Assembly: GCA_963678675.1 (NCBI GenBank)
Contig: OY783193.1
Span: forward strand, 7,185,394-7,249,393
Reading direction: 5' to 3'
DNA: 64,000 bases
Source: Xiphydria camelus
Taxonomy: Eukaryota; Arthropoda; Insecta; Hymenoptera; Xiphydriidae
Below are positions 44,952 to 58,225 of the stretch, one piece after another (positions within the stretch are counted from its first letter, which is position 1; each line of letters opens with the position of its first letter). Below the pieces are notes generated by a model. That model ran no database searches and had not been told where the DNA came from. It saw only the letters and a program-made list of their open reading frames with translations. Position numbers and translations under genes: made by a program.

Positions 44952-47190
44952 GATAGTTCGCCGCAACGAATGTTCCTCGCTGTAAAATAAAAATCGTACC
45001 TAGAAATTGGAAATAATAAATCTTGGGAAGTTCCTTGTAATAAAAATAAATCGGAGACAAGGAATACGTATGTAAGGATCGAGCTCCGAATTCCAAAGAG
45101 CAAAATCGTCCCGCAAATCCAATCACGATAACGCCCGCGACTTGGCGTATTACGGGGGCGAAAGTCCTGGGATAACGTTTTGCTCTGGGATTTATATATA
45201 TCTATACCTACGCAGCACCGGATGCGTGAAAACGAGAAATCACGTCGGGTAAACAATACACGGTGAGGGGGAGCAAAAAGAAATCCCCCGGTTTCGTTTC
45301 ATTTTCCGCGTTTCCCTGCAAATTTAATATCCCCCCTTCGGGAGCTGCTGCGCCCGACATATGCAGAGATATTTGCATAAAATCCATATAATATATCGTC
45401 AACGGATTACCGCGAATGTCTGGTCGGTATTTTACAGATTAACGGCGCGATGGGGTGTGGTACGATGCTATGGATCGCGGTGTTCCCGGGAGTTAAACGT
45501 TTTCTCTTTTTTAAACAGTGTCGCAAAATGATGCACATCTATGCGTCTGAAAAATTCTCGGCGAAGAGTTCACATAGAAAAGTGAGGAAAATTTTTCAAA
45601 ATGTCTCTCGTCGTTATTAAAAATGTTCTCGGTTTTCAATCAATTTCCTATTTATTATAAATCGTAAATGTATCAATAGCCGAATCTATCCAAATATTCG
45701 AACACACTGACGTATGATGGGCTCGTGCGAAAATTCCGCAGATGACAGAAAGTGGGGAACATAAATGCAAAAAATATGAAGTAATTGTAGATTATGCATT
45801 ATCTTCACCAAAAGTCGATTTTTACTTTCAATTCTTAAACAAATAAATTAACAATTCGTCAAAATCAAAGAAGATAATCTTAAAATGGTACTACCTTATT
45901 CATAGTTTATGAAGTATGTAGTATGAAAGGAGAAAAAGAGTTTACCACGAAAAATCACTTTCTAGAAATAATATACAAGGTTCTTCTTCTTTTATTTCTC
46001 CCTCTTCTCTCGTTTATCAACTTAATTCTTACACCCCCAGAGAAAGAAAATGATAATTCCAAGAAAGTCTCCCCATAAATTGACAACGCGTTCAATAAAT
46101 TTCATTAGAAACAAACCAAGTCAAATCCGCAATATGGGATTTTATGGTTGTCCAAACGGCCTTAACCATCTACCACTGGTACACTTAGGTACCTTATACT
46201 CTTCCAACGAAGTCTCAGAGTACAAGTGACGCGAAGGATGGGTGGCGCCGTCAGTAGTTACTAGCCATTCGCGCGGGCTACAAGAGAGGGTGGAAGAAAG
46301 TTTCATCATTAAGTAAAAGCTTCTCGGGGGACAACTCTTTCCACGAGGAATCCTGCAGGATTACACAAATCGAGGTAACGTAGTCGAGTCGATCGGAAAT
46401 TCCTCTCTCTCTCTCCCCCTTGTTTGCTTCCCCTCTCTCCGGCTATTTTTTTTAACTTTATAAGCATAAAAGACCGAAGGACGACACTTCGAAACGCCTG
46501 CTTCGACGAAAGAGCCGTCGCACGACTGAAGAACACGCCGGAGAAGAAATTCCCAGTTGCGCCACAACAGTCCGTATTTTTTTTCGCCCCGAGTCGCATC
46601 CCGTGGGACGCGCGTTAAATACATTTCGAAGTACCCCGGGAGAGGAACGTATTTTTCGCTTTTATTTCGCCGTCCCACGCGTACCTGCACCCGTGCATAA
46701 TGCGTACGGCGGCCGCAAACAAAAGCGGTTTTTAAAAAGAATTTATTGCCGTGCGTCGGGAACCACCACAAGCACGCCGGTCGCCGCAGCGACCAGACCA
46801 CCGCGCCGTCACCACCGCCGAACGGCGTTAGCATCCCCAACTCCGACACCCCTTCGTCCCTCGCGCCGTTCCGTCCCGCGCGACACCCCTGCGCTTCTGG
46901 ACATTTACGAGTTTGTCCCGCTGCGTTTTTTAACACGATTCTACCAGCCCCCGAACCCACCCCATCTCGCAGCCCGAGCGAAACGTTAACCCCGCCGCTG
47001 TCCACCGCCCCGGCGAATGTAATCTAAACGGCCCTTCGCGTTAGGGCGGAAATGGACGTCCCATTTCCGCGCGCGAGGTCGCGTCGACGCGATCTCCGAT
47101 TCCCCGGAAGATATCCTTGTTTTCGTTGTACATACGAAGGCTACACTTCAGGGAAGACATGGTCGGATACATGATTCGAACTCGTCTGGG
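44952..47190. other. Non-coding stretch, partly GC-rich
   Basis: No gene recognised. 46590-47110 is GC-rich and gives overlapping long frames on both strands (e.g. 47005-46361 minus, 214 codons) without a domain. Confidence 0.35.
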
Positions 47191-47414
47191 TATACGAAGA
47201 AAAAGGACTAGTAATTTGTACAGTGGACTCAGTAAAAAGGCTCTTCGAAGTGAAAAGTTGAATTTTTATAGTTCGCAATAGTATAAACATCAGTTTACCC
47301 GACACATATTGATGGGAAATTGGTAAATTTTACCGTATAAGCTGATATTAATATTATTACGAACTGTAAAAATTCATAGGTTTTCCTATGTTTTTTTCAC
47401 TAATCCTTTGTCTC
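47191..47414. mobile_element. Hairpin element, ACAGTTCGTAATA core
   Basis: TATACGAAGAAAAAGGACTAG pairs with CACTAATCCTTTGTCTC. AGTTCGCAATAGTATAAACATC and TAATATTATTACGAACTGT are the inner arms. Same family as 28803-29129. Confidence 0.75.
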
Positions 47415-49644
47415 ACCTTAGGAATCGAAATGCGCGAGCGTCGAACTTTCTTTCCGTCGAGAGGTGCATGTTTTGTAAATGGGAGCAGCTTTTGCGCGCG
47501 AGGAAAGAACGTTTTAAAACCACCCCTCGGTCCGAGCCTCCTCCTGTTTTTCGCGCATTATCGAACCCAAGCGGAGGGTGCGTCGAAATTCGAGGTTTAT
47601 TTATGCAAGTTTCGCGTGATCACCCCGGCAGCTGCTAATCAAAGGGCAGTGACGAGGAGAAGGACCGGCGCGGGACGATAATAATTCCCATTTTCCGTGA
47701 GCCCTAATTAAAGGGGCTTAATTAATCAAAGCTCTTGCACCGCGACTGACCTAGAAAAGTAAGCGCCATTTTTTACAACGGGTTACCGTGTTACGCGAGT
47801 GCTACCGCTGGGGAGAGTTAGCCGAGCTGATGTATTGAAAATAACCCTCGTTCGTTATCTGGACAGTTCATCAAATCCATCATTCCACCCTATTTGTACC
47901 GCGTGTACGCCTACGGTACACGTGTGTGGACGCGAGTGGATTTTCGCTCTGCGTAAGCAAACGTTGCGTAACGACATGGGTCGTAAAACTGTGCTTTTTC
48001 GAAATAAGGAACATTCTCGAACTTCGGAGACAATCCGTGGGCGTGACGACTTTGGAAGAAAAGCAGAAAAAGATATTAGCGTGTGCACTGGTGAGAAAAA
48101 ATTGTAGGCACTCTGCTATTTGCTGTTCCTGAATGAAGATAATACGTTGACACGATCCCGTGCAATTTTTTTTTCTGCAGAATAATATGATTTTAATGAA
48201 GAATGGTCTAATGTATTATTACGTATAGTTTAACAAAAATTTGTATTAAATTTAATACAATTATATGTAGAGTTTTTATCGAATACGTGATTATAAGAAT
48301 TAATATACTCCATTATGAAATTTATATTATAAGGGCAATTTCACAATGTAATATATTAATTGTCATAATCACGCATTGAGAAAAGCTTTATATAAAAGTA
48401 TACTAAAAATACAATTTCTTTTACAATGTAACGTGAAAATGATCATTTGTTCTCCATTTATATGCGGAGAAAAACTTCTACAATTCAAATGATTATCTTG
48501 TTAGGAAATCATCCGTCGAATATCTATTCGAATCAAACCAATACTTGATCGATCTCATTCTTACACACTCGTATATCGACATTCGTTCTCGTCAAATAGG
48601 TAAGTCGTTCCATCATTCCACCTATCCTATAAATCCATGCCACTGCATTCGTTTATTTCGACCATTAAATATCGCTGCGTGCGCGAGCGCTCCGCCGCCT
48701 ATAAATATTAAGAAGGACATCTCGTTATTTTATATTTTGAGCTCATAAGCCATATTTACGAGCCGCGTGCCTCGCCGCGCGCGGTAGTCCCTATCCTGAA
48801 TGTATAAAAGTTCGCTCCCCGACTTACCCCATCGCGCGAGGAGCTCGCTGCGCTGAACTGAGAAAAAAGCTGGCTCCCCCGACGTAGGATTCCTTTATTT
48901 TTTTATTTTACTGCTAATTTGTGCGGGAGCGTGGATTCACCGAAATATAAAATATAATTTTATTTTGCCGGATTACCCGTATTACTTATTTCACGCCCCT
49001 CCCTTCAATGCTCGTAGCGCGCGGGCGCGCGAGTCTACGAGACTCTTCGTAATACGCTTGGAATAATCCGAGAAGAGGGTGACCGGAATTTTATTCACGA
49101 CTCGGGAAATCGGAAAGGCCGCCGCGTACTTGAGTTTCCGGCGGAAACCTCGAAGTAAATTATTCCACGGCAAGTTCCACGACTAATCCTGTACGCCGAT
49201 GACTGCGAGTGCATTTGGCCCAGATTTCGAGAAATTACAACGTGATTCGGTGCGCGATGAAAATTAAACCGTACTGAAAATAAAGTTTTTAGTCAAATAT
49301 ATAGGAATATCGGGCTTTTCATTCTTCGCTCTCATTTTATTCAGACGGATCGATTGTCGTTTATTACGATTCAAAACGAATCCGGAATTGCGCCTGGATA
49401 TATTGAGATTGCTCCGAATACTCGGAAAGAAAGATGAGTCGATAAATTATCTCGTTGGAGCGAGAGAGAAGCAACCTCTAAAGAGATCTCTTTGAGCTCG
49501 GTACCAAACTAAGCCATATTGGTCCATTATGCGAAAAGTATCAGAGGTCGTCGTTGCGATAATGTAAACACGAGAAAAAAAAAGGAATTGCACGAATTAC
49601 AGTTTGACTAGCATTGAAGTACGATTTAGCCCAGGAAGATATGT
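47415..49644. other. Non-coding spacer
   Basis: No gene recognised. A TATAAAAG box at 48803, followed about 30 bases on by GC-rich sequence, could be a core promoter, but no transcript can be traced. 48180-48420 is very AT-rich. Confidence 0.35.
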
Positions 49645-49876
49645 AGAGTGGCGGGGCTAATTGATCTAAGTGCCAAAAACATTTTTCCCAGGAAAATAAG
49701 AAAAACTTCCCATCTCAGTGAAACCAAACTGACATTTGACCACCTTTTGACGGCTCATACAACGAAAAGGAAAGCGCATTAGCACTTAAATCATTGGCCT
49801 TGGCGCATACATCATTTTGTAGAAAAATTCCGAAGTCATGGAATTTCGGCACTTAGATCAATTAGCCCCGCCACTC
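49645..49876. mobile_element. 232-bp TIR MITE with TA duplication
   Basis: The ends GAGTGGCGGGGCTAATTGAT and exact complement (ATCAATTAGCCCCGCCACTC) extend through CTAAGTGCC, about 30 perfect bases. TA flanks both ends (49643-49644, 49877-49878). Confidence 0.9.
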
Positions 49877-51379
49877 TACATATACAGAATTGCACAGTTA
49901 ATTATCTGTTTTTCCTGGAGAATCGGCAGAAATTCCTGTATAAATAAATACTGTATACAGCTAAACTAGTATTCGGTGAGTTGTAAACAATAAATAGAAA
50001 TTCTTGAAAATAAGCTCGAATCTCAGCGCTACCGCATGAAGCGATACAAATTGCTGGTTTCTTTTTTTACGTGAGAAGCGCCTAGAATCGAAGAACCGTC
50101 CAACCGAGATCCACGTTACGAAACTTCACGTGGAACCCCGCAACGTGACTTCTCCTCGCGACTGGACCGAAGATCCGATTCGCGCGGATATCGATATTAC
50201 AGGATCACGTTCGCGTCGAGATCAAAGTTCCCCGCGCGTAATTTTGCGTATCGGGGCGCAGATTGGTCGCGAGGTATATACGCACCCCGTCACGCGGCCC
50301 TTCTCGAGTTTCGTACGTCGAGAGAGCACGCGGATCGTATCCGTTTCGACCCTCCGCGCCCCCGCTGCCCGACATATCAATTTTCGCCACACGATCTGTC
50401 GTGTCTGCTTTCTCGGCGCGTGACCTTGAAATTACACGGACGAATCGGGGGTAGAACGGTGAGCTACTTCCGAGTGAGCGACGAGCGATGTACAGATAAT
50501 CTAAGCGAGGGGTGATGGAGCGGTGGCAGCTTGGGCTACAAGGGTTGTCAAGCCATGATGGATGGACGCGTTGCACGTTCGTCTAAGAAGAGGATGCTCG
50601 CGTTTTTCGTGGATTCCTCCATTCTTCGCCATTCTCCACTCAATATGTAGAAGCTACGTCCCCTCCGAGGAGAGAGCGCTCCCACCCGCCCCTCGGTTAC
50701 TCGCGCGCGCGAACCCCCTTCGCTCCCTGTCCGCCGCCACTTCGCCCTCTGTTGAAGCAGGCAGTACATTCACGCCCTAGTTCCCAGGAGGGAGTGAAAA
50801 CTCTCTCCTACTTCCCTTCCGATCCCCTCCTCCGCCGCCTTCGATACAGGCTCTCCCGCCAGCTTCCAGCGGGGGGAACGCGTCTCTCCTGCACAATGTC
50901 GGCAGCTCTAACCCGTCGCGGAAACTGGACCGCGAAAGCTCGCTCGCCTGTCGATACGTGGGGAGTACGGGTGGAGCCGCGGGAGGCCTCCGTGGGTTCG
51001 GTTAGTCAGGGAAGTCGAGCATGCGGCTCTCCACGTTTCTCGAGATGGATCCTCGGCATCTTAGATTTTGCCGTCGGTTCGTTTGAGCGTATTTGTGTGG
51101 TGGGGGAGAAGTGGGCATCGTGTGCACGCGAGAGGACGAGAGAGTAAATATTTTTGATACGAGTTACTGATAAAGGCTCAATGATTTTTGGTAGAGCGAT
51201 TGCGATAATTAATTTTAAATAATTGGCAAGGACGGATAAAAACGCTACGGTACTGCAAAGATTGGGGAGAATTATTATGAATTCTTAAAAGAATGGAAAA
51301 TCTCTATCGGTACACCTGATTGAACATTTCGGAAAGGAGGAAGAGAGATAAAGAGATAGTACCCCTTATTTTTTTCACG
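49877..51379. other. Non-coding stretch with a CpG-rich island
   Basis: 50100-51140 is CpG-rich and could be a promoter or untranslated exon. The frames there (50130-50423, 50752-51147, and minus-strand ones) have no family features. Confidence 0.35.
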
Positions 51380-51624
51380 TACACTGACAATGAGAAAAAT
51401 ATTAGTGACGAAACGCATCTAGTTAAACATAATTACCAAAATACTGGTCAGTTGAATCAAATATTTAATTATTCTAACTAAATATTTGGTGATTTTAACC
51501 AAACGCTCAGTTATTCTAAATAAAAAGTGGTCGGTTTAATCAAACAGATCCATATTTCATCAAACCGTTTGGTCGTCATCTCCAGGATTTTGGTTTGATT
51601 GATCAAGATATTGTTCTCGGTGTA
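51380..51624. mobile_element. Hairpin element, TTGGTTAGAATAACT core
   Basis: It starts TACACTGACAATGAGAAAAA and ends TTGTTCTCGGTGTA. It carries TTATTCTAACTAAATATTTGG and CCAAACGCTCAGTTATTCT. Same family, opposite orientation, as 59108-59370. Confidence 0.8.
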
Positions 51625-52956
51625 ATAAATCTAAATCATACATTTTCGAAGATCAACAGAATTTACGAAAGCAACAAAATCATACCAACACGCGAAACAG
51701 AGCCCCTGTTGCTGAAGCTATCTCTGATGTTATGCCGATGGTAGCGATAAGGTGTGAAACTCATATCAGTGAGGCACCGAGCCACCCCGTAACGAATCTT
51801 ACAACGCGCACATACAACGCCCACTGCATACGGGTATACCTATACAGCGGCCGACCACAGAAACTGACACGTGATAAATTACGGGCGAGCCAGACGTCCG
51901 TGCGGTTGCGCAAACACTAACTTACGAAGAGGGTCGTCGAGGGGATGCCGCGCCACAATCGGCCCTGCCTCGTTAAAACCACCCCCTCGCGCGAGTGTAT
52001 GCAGCCGATGCCCGCGCGCGAAGCGCAAGGAGATCCCGGGAAAATCGAAAATGTAACAGTCGAGAGGCTAGTGAAAGGTAAACCGTGGTAATGCTGAAGT
52101 AATATCCAGTGACGTCCGTTGAGCATCGCGACGCGGTCAATCGCTTTCAAGCGTGTGCACCTTGCCTGCAGTAGGCTGCACCCTGCATACGTGGCTACGT
52201 TATGTGTACGTGACACCCATATATGTATCTGTACGTCATACGCGTAGCTGCGTACTTTCACCATACGTCAATGTCGATCCACCACTTACGACACCAGCAC
52301 CATTATCACCGCGGATAATTGACATTGCGCGAAGGAAATTAGAATGAACAGCTGACCGGGAGCAGAGTTATCGTCACTCTTAATCGCGTCGGTCGTCGAT
52401 TTATCGCGCGCACTTCTCGACCTATTGACAGCGGTGATTCCTGTGCCCGTCTCGAGGCTAAAATCGTTCGGTTATGTGGGTAGAGCCGATACAGGTCAGT
52501 TCCATCGTGAGGTCGCTACTGAGCCTGATAAAAGGGTCTGGTGAAACGCCGAGGATATATTATGCGAGTGAAAGTAAAAAAAAAGGGCTCCTGTATTGCG
52601 ACGAATTCTAAACTTAGGGAAATGGTCCAGTTGAATACGAAACTATTGTAATATAAAAATTTATATGAGATCAATAAGAATTTATTCGCATCGAACAAAA
52701 GTCTAATTGAATTTGATAAATGTTCTATTAGGTTCATACTCTACTCAAAAGATATGCAAAACATTATTCAATTTAAATAGATTTTTGTTCGATGTGAATA
52801 AATTTCTATTCATCTCAAATAAATTTTTCTATATTAGTTTCATATTAAAATGGACCATTTTCCTGAGTGTAAGGTGTTTCTGGAAGTATTCTTTTTATTG
52901 AAATTATAGTTTTTTTTCTCTATGTTATCTGGGAAACATCTCACTCGATTCATACC
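51625..52956. other. Non-coding spacer with a diffuse inverted repeat
   Basis: 52610-52870 forms an imperfect long inverted repeat (AAATGGTCCAGTTGAATACG / AAATGGACCATTT and ATTCGCATCGAACAAAAGTC / GATTTTTGTTCGATGTGAAT), probably an old foldback. No gene recognised. Confidence 0.45.
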
Positions 52957-53215
52957 TACACAGAGAAAAAGAATTAGTTGGATCTACGAAAAATTACTTG
53001 CGAGGTCGCAAGTAATTATTTATTTATATCAGTGAAATCTTTTAATGCGTCAATTTGATATCTCTTCCTTGGAATGATCTGAAAATATAATGATATGTGA
53101 TTGCAAAAAAAAATATCAAATTAATATGAAAAAAGATCAAATTGATATGAATAAATAATTACTTGCGACCCCGAAAGTTATTCTTATTAGTTCAAACTAA
53201 TTCTTCTTCTCTGTA
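52957..53215. mobile_element. Hairpin element, TTAGTTGGATCTAC core
   Basis: The ends TACACAGAGAAAAAGAATTAG and, reversed, TACAGAGAAGAAGAATTAG are clear. The inner palindromes ATTACTTGCGAGGTCGCAAG and CTTGCGACCCCGAAAG are characteristic. Same family as 57960-58225. Confidence 0.85.
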
Positions 53216-54012
53216 TATTGATACAGATTTGATCAGAATAAATATTATATTATTGTATTATTATTATATATCTATAAATAAGCATATAAGTAAGGTAGCC
53301 TAATCGATCAATGTGTTGAAATGAATAATCATTTAATATTCAGCAGTTTCTCTCTCGCTGCAAACACTTCTAAACAGGGGTCATCGTACCAACCGAGAAA
53401 ATACACAGTACGTATTGTATACCTGACAAGTAGACGTACCCGAAGATACAGTTACGCGTTTCCTATTTCAAGAAAGCTTCTCGCGAAAACGCGGGGCTAG
53501 GGAAAGCAATATACAGCCATAGAGATATATAAATTCCCGTGCGCCCGGCCGACGGAAATGCAGAGACAATACGTTGTATCTGCCGTCCGTGAGATATTTT
53601 CTCCCTCGTCTCCCTTGTTCGCCCCTCGCCGCTCCCGCTACCATCACGCCAACCCCCGCCGTTGCGCGGGTAAGAAGTAAAGTCAGAAGCTTATTTCCCG
53701 GGACGCCTCCCCCCTCCTTCTCACCCCGAGACTTTCCCCGCAGAGGAATCACTCGTCAAAACTGGAAGACATGCAAACCCACGGGTACGCGCAGCGCGAG
53801 TAGAGAGGCTGTCGCTCGCGCTATGAGCGACTCTGCGTGGAAACGAGATACTCTCTGGCGGCTGACGATATGCGTCTGTGACCACTTCGAAATAGAGAGA
53901 GAGTTGTTCCGCATTAGCCACGCATAAATCGAACGAAACGTCGATATCTATTTTATACGAGCTCTGAAATTTTGTTGCGGATGCGAGGTACAAGTTCGAC
54001 GACTTTCTTGCG
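53216..54012. other. Non-coding spacer
   Basis: No gene recognised. 53560-53850 is GC-rich; frames there on both strands lack domains. Confidence 0.35.
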
Positions 54013-54621
54013 TACACTGAAAGAATGTTTAGTTCACGCAGCAATTAGTATATAGCTCTGATAGTTATACCTCAAAAGTTATGTGATAGGTCTAGACAGT
54101 ATGCTTAGGTAATGCAGTAATGCTAAATGTGACAAGAGCAATACGCATAGCTGAAATGACTATACGCATAGTTGAAATAGCTGCTTGATCTGGTAAAATA
54201 AAAATAAGTAGGTACTGCTCAAGCAAACGGAAACGTATTCTTATATATTATTAAGTTACTCCCCAGGTCGAAAAATCTATATGGGTTATATATATATATA
54301 TTTTTTTTTTTTTGTATGTAGAACATACATATTTCAATTTGGGCTTATTAAATTTATATACGATTTCAAGAAATATAAACCACATATGTGCATTATATAT
54401 GGATGGTACACAAATTTAAACAAATTTAAACAATACTACATATAAATCATATACAGTCCGTGTGTGTGTGTGTGTGTGTGTATGCTTTATATATAAATTT
54501 AAAAAACCCAAATTTATATGTATTCTATACACAAAATGTATATCTACCTATAAAATCCATATAGATTTTTTCCACCTGAAACTAGCATTGCTGTGCTATC
54601 TATAAAATTTCTCTCAGTGTA
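54013..54621. mobile_element. Shared-end element interrupted by a nested element
   Basis: It starts TACACTGAAAGAATGTTTAG and ends AAATTTCTCTCAGTGTA. Its interior phrases (CAAGAGCAATACGCATAGCTG) match those of 18141-18667. It carries the nested element 54262-54578. Confidence 0.75.
54262..54578. mobile_element. Nested element with CCCAGGTCGAAAAA ends and a TG microsatellite
   Basis: CCCAGGTCGAAAAATCTATATGG pairs with CCATATAGATTTTTTCCACCTG. The interior holds ATATGG-type phrases, a T run at 54301-54313 and a TG run at 54460-54481. Same family as 18298, 20787 and 63239. Confidence 0.8.
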
Positions 54622-55280
54622 TATCGACGTCGGTACGACTCGCCGCCACGCTAGACGTCTCGCAGGAACTGCAGCGACGACATTAACGAGAATTCCTCGA
54701 CGACTGGATATACGTAATCGATGCAATCTCTCTCGCGTTCGCCCTCTCCCTGACGAGCGTCTCTCCCTCCCGGTAGTTTATCGATATCAAATGAATATTA
54801 AACGCGAACCAGAAAATGCGGGGGTATTATTTTATCGCGGCGACGAATTCGCATATGAATGCGCCACGTCGATACACGCGCGAGGCGCCGCCGTCGACCC
54901 CTCGTTATCGGTACAATTCAACGACGCGCGAGTGCAGATTAATATTCATCGGCGGGGCAGCACCTCCTACATGCACCGACACTCGCGGAGCACAGGTGCG
55001 CTCTTCGCGGGGCGGACAGGAAATGGTATTCGCCCGCGGAATCGATTTCACGGCCGTTGGTCATTCGACGATCGAACAAAATGGGAATTATAGGTGTTCG
55101 CGCGGGGCATTTGCCGTTATAAATAATAGGAGCTCGCGGGTTCGATCTTGGTGCAGGTGCTGTCGGGCCGCCCGCTAGCCGTTATTTCGCAGGATATTTA
55201 TCGCGAGCGCGCGGAATAATAATGGCACTCTCGCGCGGTTATTTACAGGTACCTACGCCTACGCACATGCATTACGTATA
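54622..55280. other. Non-coding stretch, CpG-rich
   Basis: No gene recognised; the 166-codon frame at 54593-55093 starts inside the preceding element and has no domain. Confidence 0.35.
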
Positions 55281-55924
55281 CAGGGTGTAATGGCTAAGAG
55301 GGCTGAAAAAGGAGGGGCCTAATTCTGTTCAGAGTTACAGCAGGATCTCGATTATTCGAACCTCTGTTATTCGAACCCTCCGTTATCCGAATCACACAAG
55401 TTGCTCCATCCGAACCATGATTTGCTTCGTCCAGATTTTTTATTATTTGAACGTCGGTTCGAATTTTTGGAAGGCATACATCGTCACGCGTTACAAATGC
55501 ATATCGATAATTCTTTTATTACCGTTGTTCATACGTCGACAAAACAATATGAATTCCTGTAAGTAGTTTTTTAGAAATGTTTATAATTAAAAATACATGT
55601 GGGCTGAGTTATGTTTCAAATATTGTTGCATCGTTGAACGTCGTTTCATCCATCACGACTGTTCTATTATCCGAACTTCCGCTAATCCGAACCAGGCTTG
55701 GTCCGAATTGATTCGGATAATATAATCGAGGTCTTACTGCAGTATATCGACCAATGACATGACTTCGTATGATCCCCGTTCCTCGGAACCCACTCAACTG
55801 TCTGATCTGTGTCAAAGTGAGGGAACCGTAGGAATGCATACCATCGATAAGTGTATAAACTCTGAACAGAATTAGCCTCTTCCTGTTTCAACCCTCTCGG
55901 CCATAGACCACGTAAAAAAACAGG
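55281..55924. mobile_element. CAGGGTGTAATGGC-ended element with a nested pogo-like MITE
   Basis: CAGGGTGTAATGGC...GGCCTAATTCTGTTCAGAGTT pairs with AACTCTGAACAGAATTAGCC and further CCCTCTCGGCCATA. TA precedes (55279) and follows the right end (55925). The right tip contains a small extra insertion. Confidence 0.75.
55338..55739. mobile_element. Pogo/Tigger-like MITE
   Basis: The ends CAGCAGGATCTCGATTAT and, reversed, CAGTAAGACCTCGATTAT are the familiar pogo-type terminus, followed by repeated TTATTCGAACCTC / TCCGAACC phrases. No transposase frame. TA precedes it (55336-55337). Confidence 0.8.
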
Positions 55925-57959
55925 TATACATACCCATCAAGTTAATTTCGTTGAAACGTAACGACGACGAATGGCAGCTGCTTCCCTCCAATCGTTATCA
56001 TCGCGGCGATCGTAATCAATCGCGCCAAGTTGATCGCGATTTTAACGAACAGCCGTCCTTAATTAATTCCACAATCACCAATTATCAGGATTTCCGAAGC
56101 GCGACCGTCTCGAGTGCATACTTCAGTCATTCGCATGCATGTAGCCGACTGATCCGCGGTTTCGCGCGTGAAAATTGCACTTCGTCGGCCGCGCGCGGAA
56201 ACCGCGGAATCGGTGTCAAGCGAAATTGCATAATGAAAGCCAGACGATTGGTTGCCCACTTCGATTTCCATCGTTCGCCCTGGCCACCCTCCCTCACCCG
56301 CTCGCTACCCTCGCCACGGGTCGTCAATAACCGAGACAGCTGCAGGAATGCACTCTGCACGCCGGATCATTATCGCTTTAATTCGGTCGTTTCCCCCGGG
56401 CCGATGATAAAATCGCAACGAGGCAGAGATCCTTGCAAGACGAGATCTTTCTCTCCATCTCCTTTTCTCTCTAATTCTCCACTTTTTTTCTCGCCCTCCT
56501 TTCACCGTTTCCCTCTCTCGTTCTCTCGGTCCCTTTCTCTCCTCTCTCCCCCCCCCCAAGTCGACTACATAAAATTCCTCTCGCAGTTGGTAAAAGAAGG
56601 CGCGCTTCGCCGCCGCTCCCATCGAGCTTCACAAAGCTTTTTCCTGCATAACTTTCGGCGTGTATACACTCATTTGTACCGGCTCCCTCTTCCCCCCCAA
56701 CTACGTGTCTTCATTATTCGCGGCGGCGCACAAAAGCGGACGGAGAGCGAAATAAAGCGACCGTGTTGATTCGGTTTAAATTTATTCGCGATGATATATA
56801 TTTGCGCGAAGTATATTACAGGAGAGATATGGAGGGCCGGAGAGAAAGGCAAAAAAGGACATATGACACGCGTTATGTATAGACTGCAAATCGAACTACT
56901 TCGAAATTTGAAATGCAATGGAACTGCATTTTACGTATATACCTGTATTGGATTCGCGTCATCCCAAAATTTGATTCACCGGAGAGCTTCAAATTACTGG
57001 GAAATTCGCACACGTCCGAGCGTAGAACATACGCTCTCTAATTCTGCATGGACGAAAGCCCGTGGTAAATAGTCACCGATTTTCATTTCTTTGAATTTGC
57101 AGAAGGTAGAAACTTGCGGTTTCCATTTTGGTTCAAGCAGAAATATCATTGGTGTTATTTGCGGATAATTATATACACGCGGACTATGTGAAAAAAATGC
57201 TGATGTTGGATTTGCAAAGTCAAAGTTGTAAATATATTCTTGTAAATGCAATTAAACTCAGTGTACAATTAATTACTCGATATGTGAACTGTATCCGATT
57301 TTGCCGTTAATTTTACATTTTTCTGGTAAATTTTACATTTTTTCTGCTGTAAATTTAACATTGCTTATCTGACATAATAAGCGCAGCTGTGCTACAGTTT
57401 GCAGGAATTGGTGTATCGTTTACATAAAATTTATTTTCGTGTAGCTTACGTACATATCTATAAAGTTTCTACGCGCGTCGAAATGAAACTACAGACCTTT
57501 TACTCATACTTTGCGCTCGCGTACGTATATTTATGTACAGTGCGGGAAAAGCCATGCCTTCCCCTGTCATAATACATGTCATATGTGTCGGTGAAAATTC
57601 TCTCTTGGTTCGACCGTTATCATAGTTTTCCCGCATTTTTTCTCTTCATGCCTAAACGACTCGGGGCGAAATTACTTTACATAATGACGTATTCACACGA
57701 GCGGGTCTACGACCCCCATATAATTTGATGTTGCGTGTTATTAAAGTACCATTAAAACTCCGTATACATCTACTAATTACCTGCACGCAGCTTACGTATA
57801 CAACGTTTAATCAATATTCAGTCGTTTCCAACGTATAGGAACCACTCTCCCGTAAAGAGAGTGATGCGTATACCTGTAAAACTCGATTAATCCAATTAAT
57901 CATTTGGATTTTTATCCGATAAAAATTAATGGTCAATAGAATCAAATTAATTTTTTTCG
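55925..57959. other. Non-coding spacer
   Basis: The longest frame (55951-56769, 272 codons) begins against a transposon end, becomes Ser/Pro/Phe-rich over a CT-rich tract and shows no domain, so it is not called. The rest is unremarkable. Confidence 0.35.
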
Positions 57960-58225
57960 TACACAGAGAGAAGAACTAGTTGGATCTACTGAAAGTTACT
58001 TGAGGGGTCGCAAGTAATTATTTATTTATATCAATGAAATCTCTTTTAACAATTCAATTAAATGTCTCTTCCTTGCAATCATATAGAATAGTACGTGATT
58101 GCAAGGAAGAAATATCAAATTAACATGAAAGAAGATCAAACATTGTGATGTGAATATAATAAATAATTACTTACGACCCTGCAAGTAATTATCAGCAGAT
58201 CCAACTAGTTCTTTTTCTCCGTGTA
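57960..58225. mobile_element. Hairpin element, CTAGTTGGATCTACT core
   Basis: The ends TACACAGAGAGAAGAACTAG and, reversed, TACACGGAGAAAAAGAACTAG are clear. GTTGGATCT pairs with AGATCCAAC, and GGGGTCGCAAGTAATTATTTA with complement. Same family as 52957. Confidence 0.85.

Noticed and set aside
46361..47005. 214-codon open frame on the minus strand
   Set aside because: It lies in a GC-rich patch with long frames on both strands at once; no motif and no splice or start context.
48795..48860. TATAAAAG core promoter
   Set aside because: One box match in 64 kb of AT-rich DNA is not evidence of a promoter; no downstream exon could be traced.
55951..56769. 272-codon open frame on the plus strand
   Set aside because: It starts right after a transposon end, becomes a Ser/Pro/Phe run over a CT-rich tract, overlaps a minus-strand frame and shows no domain.
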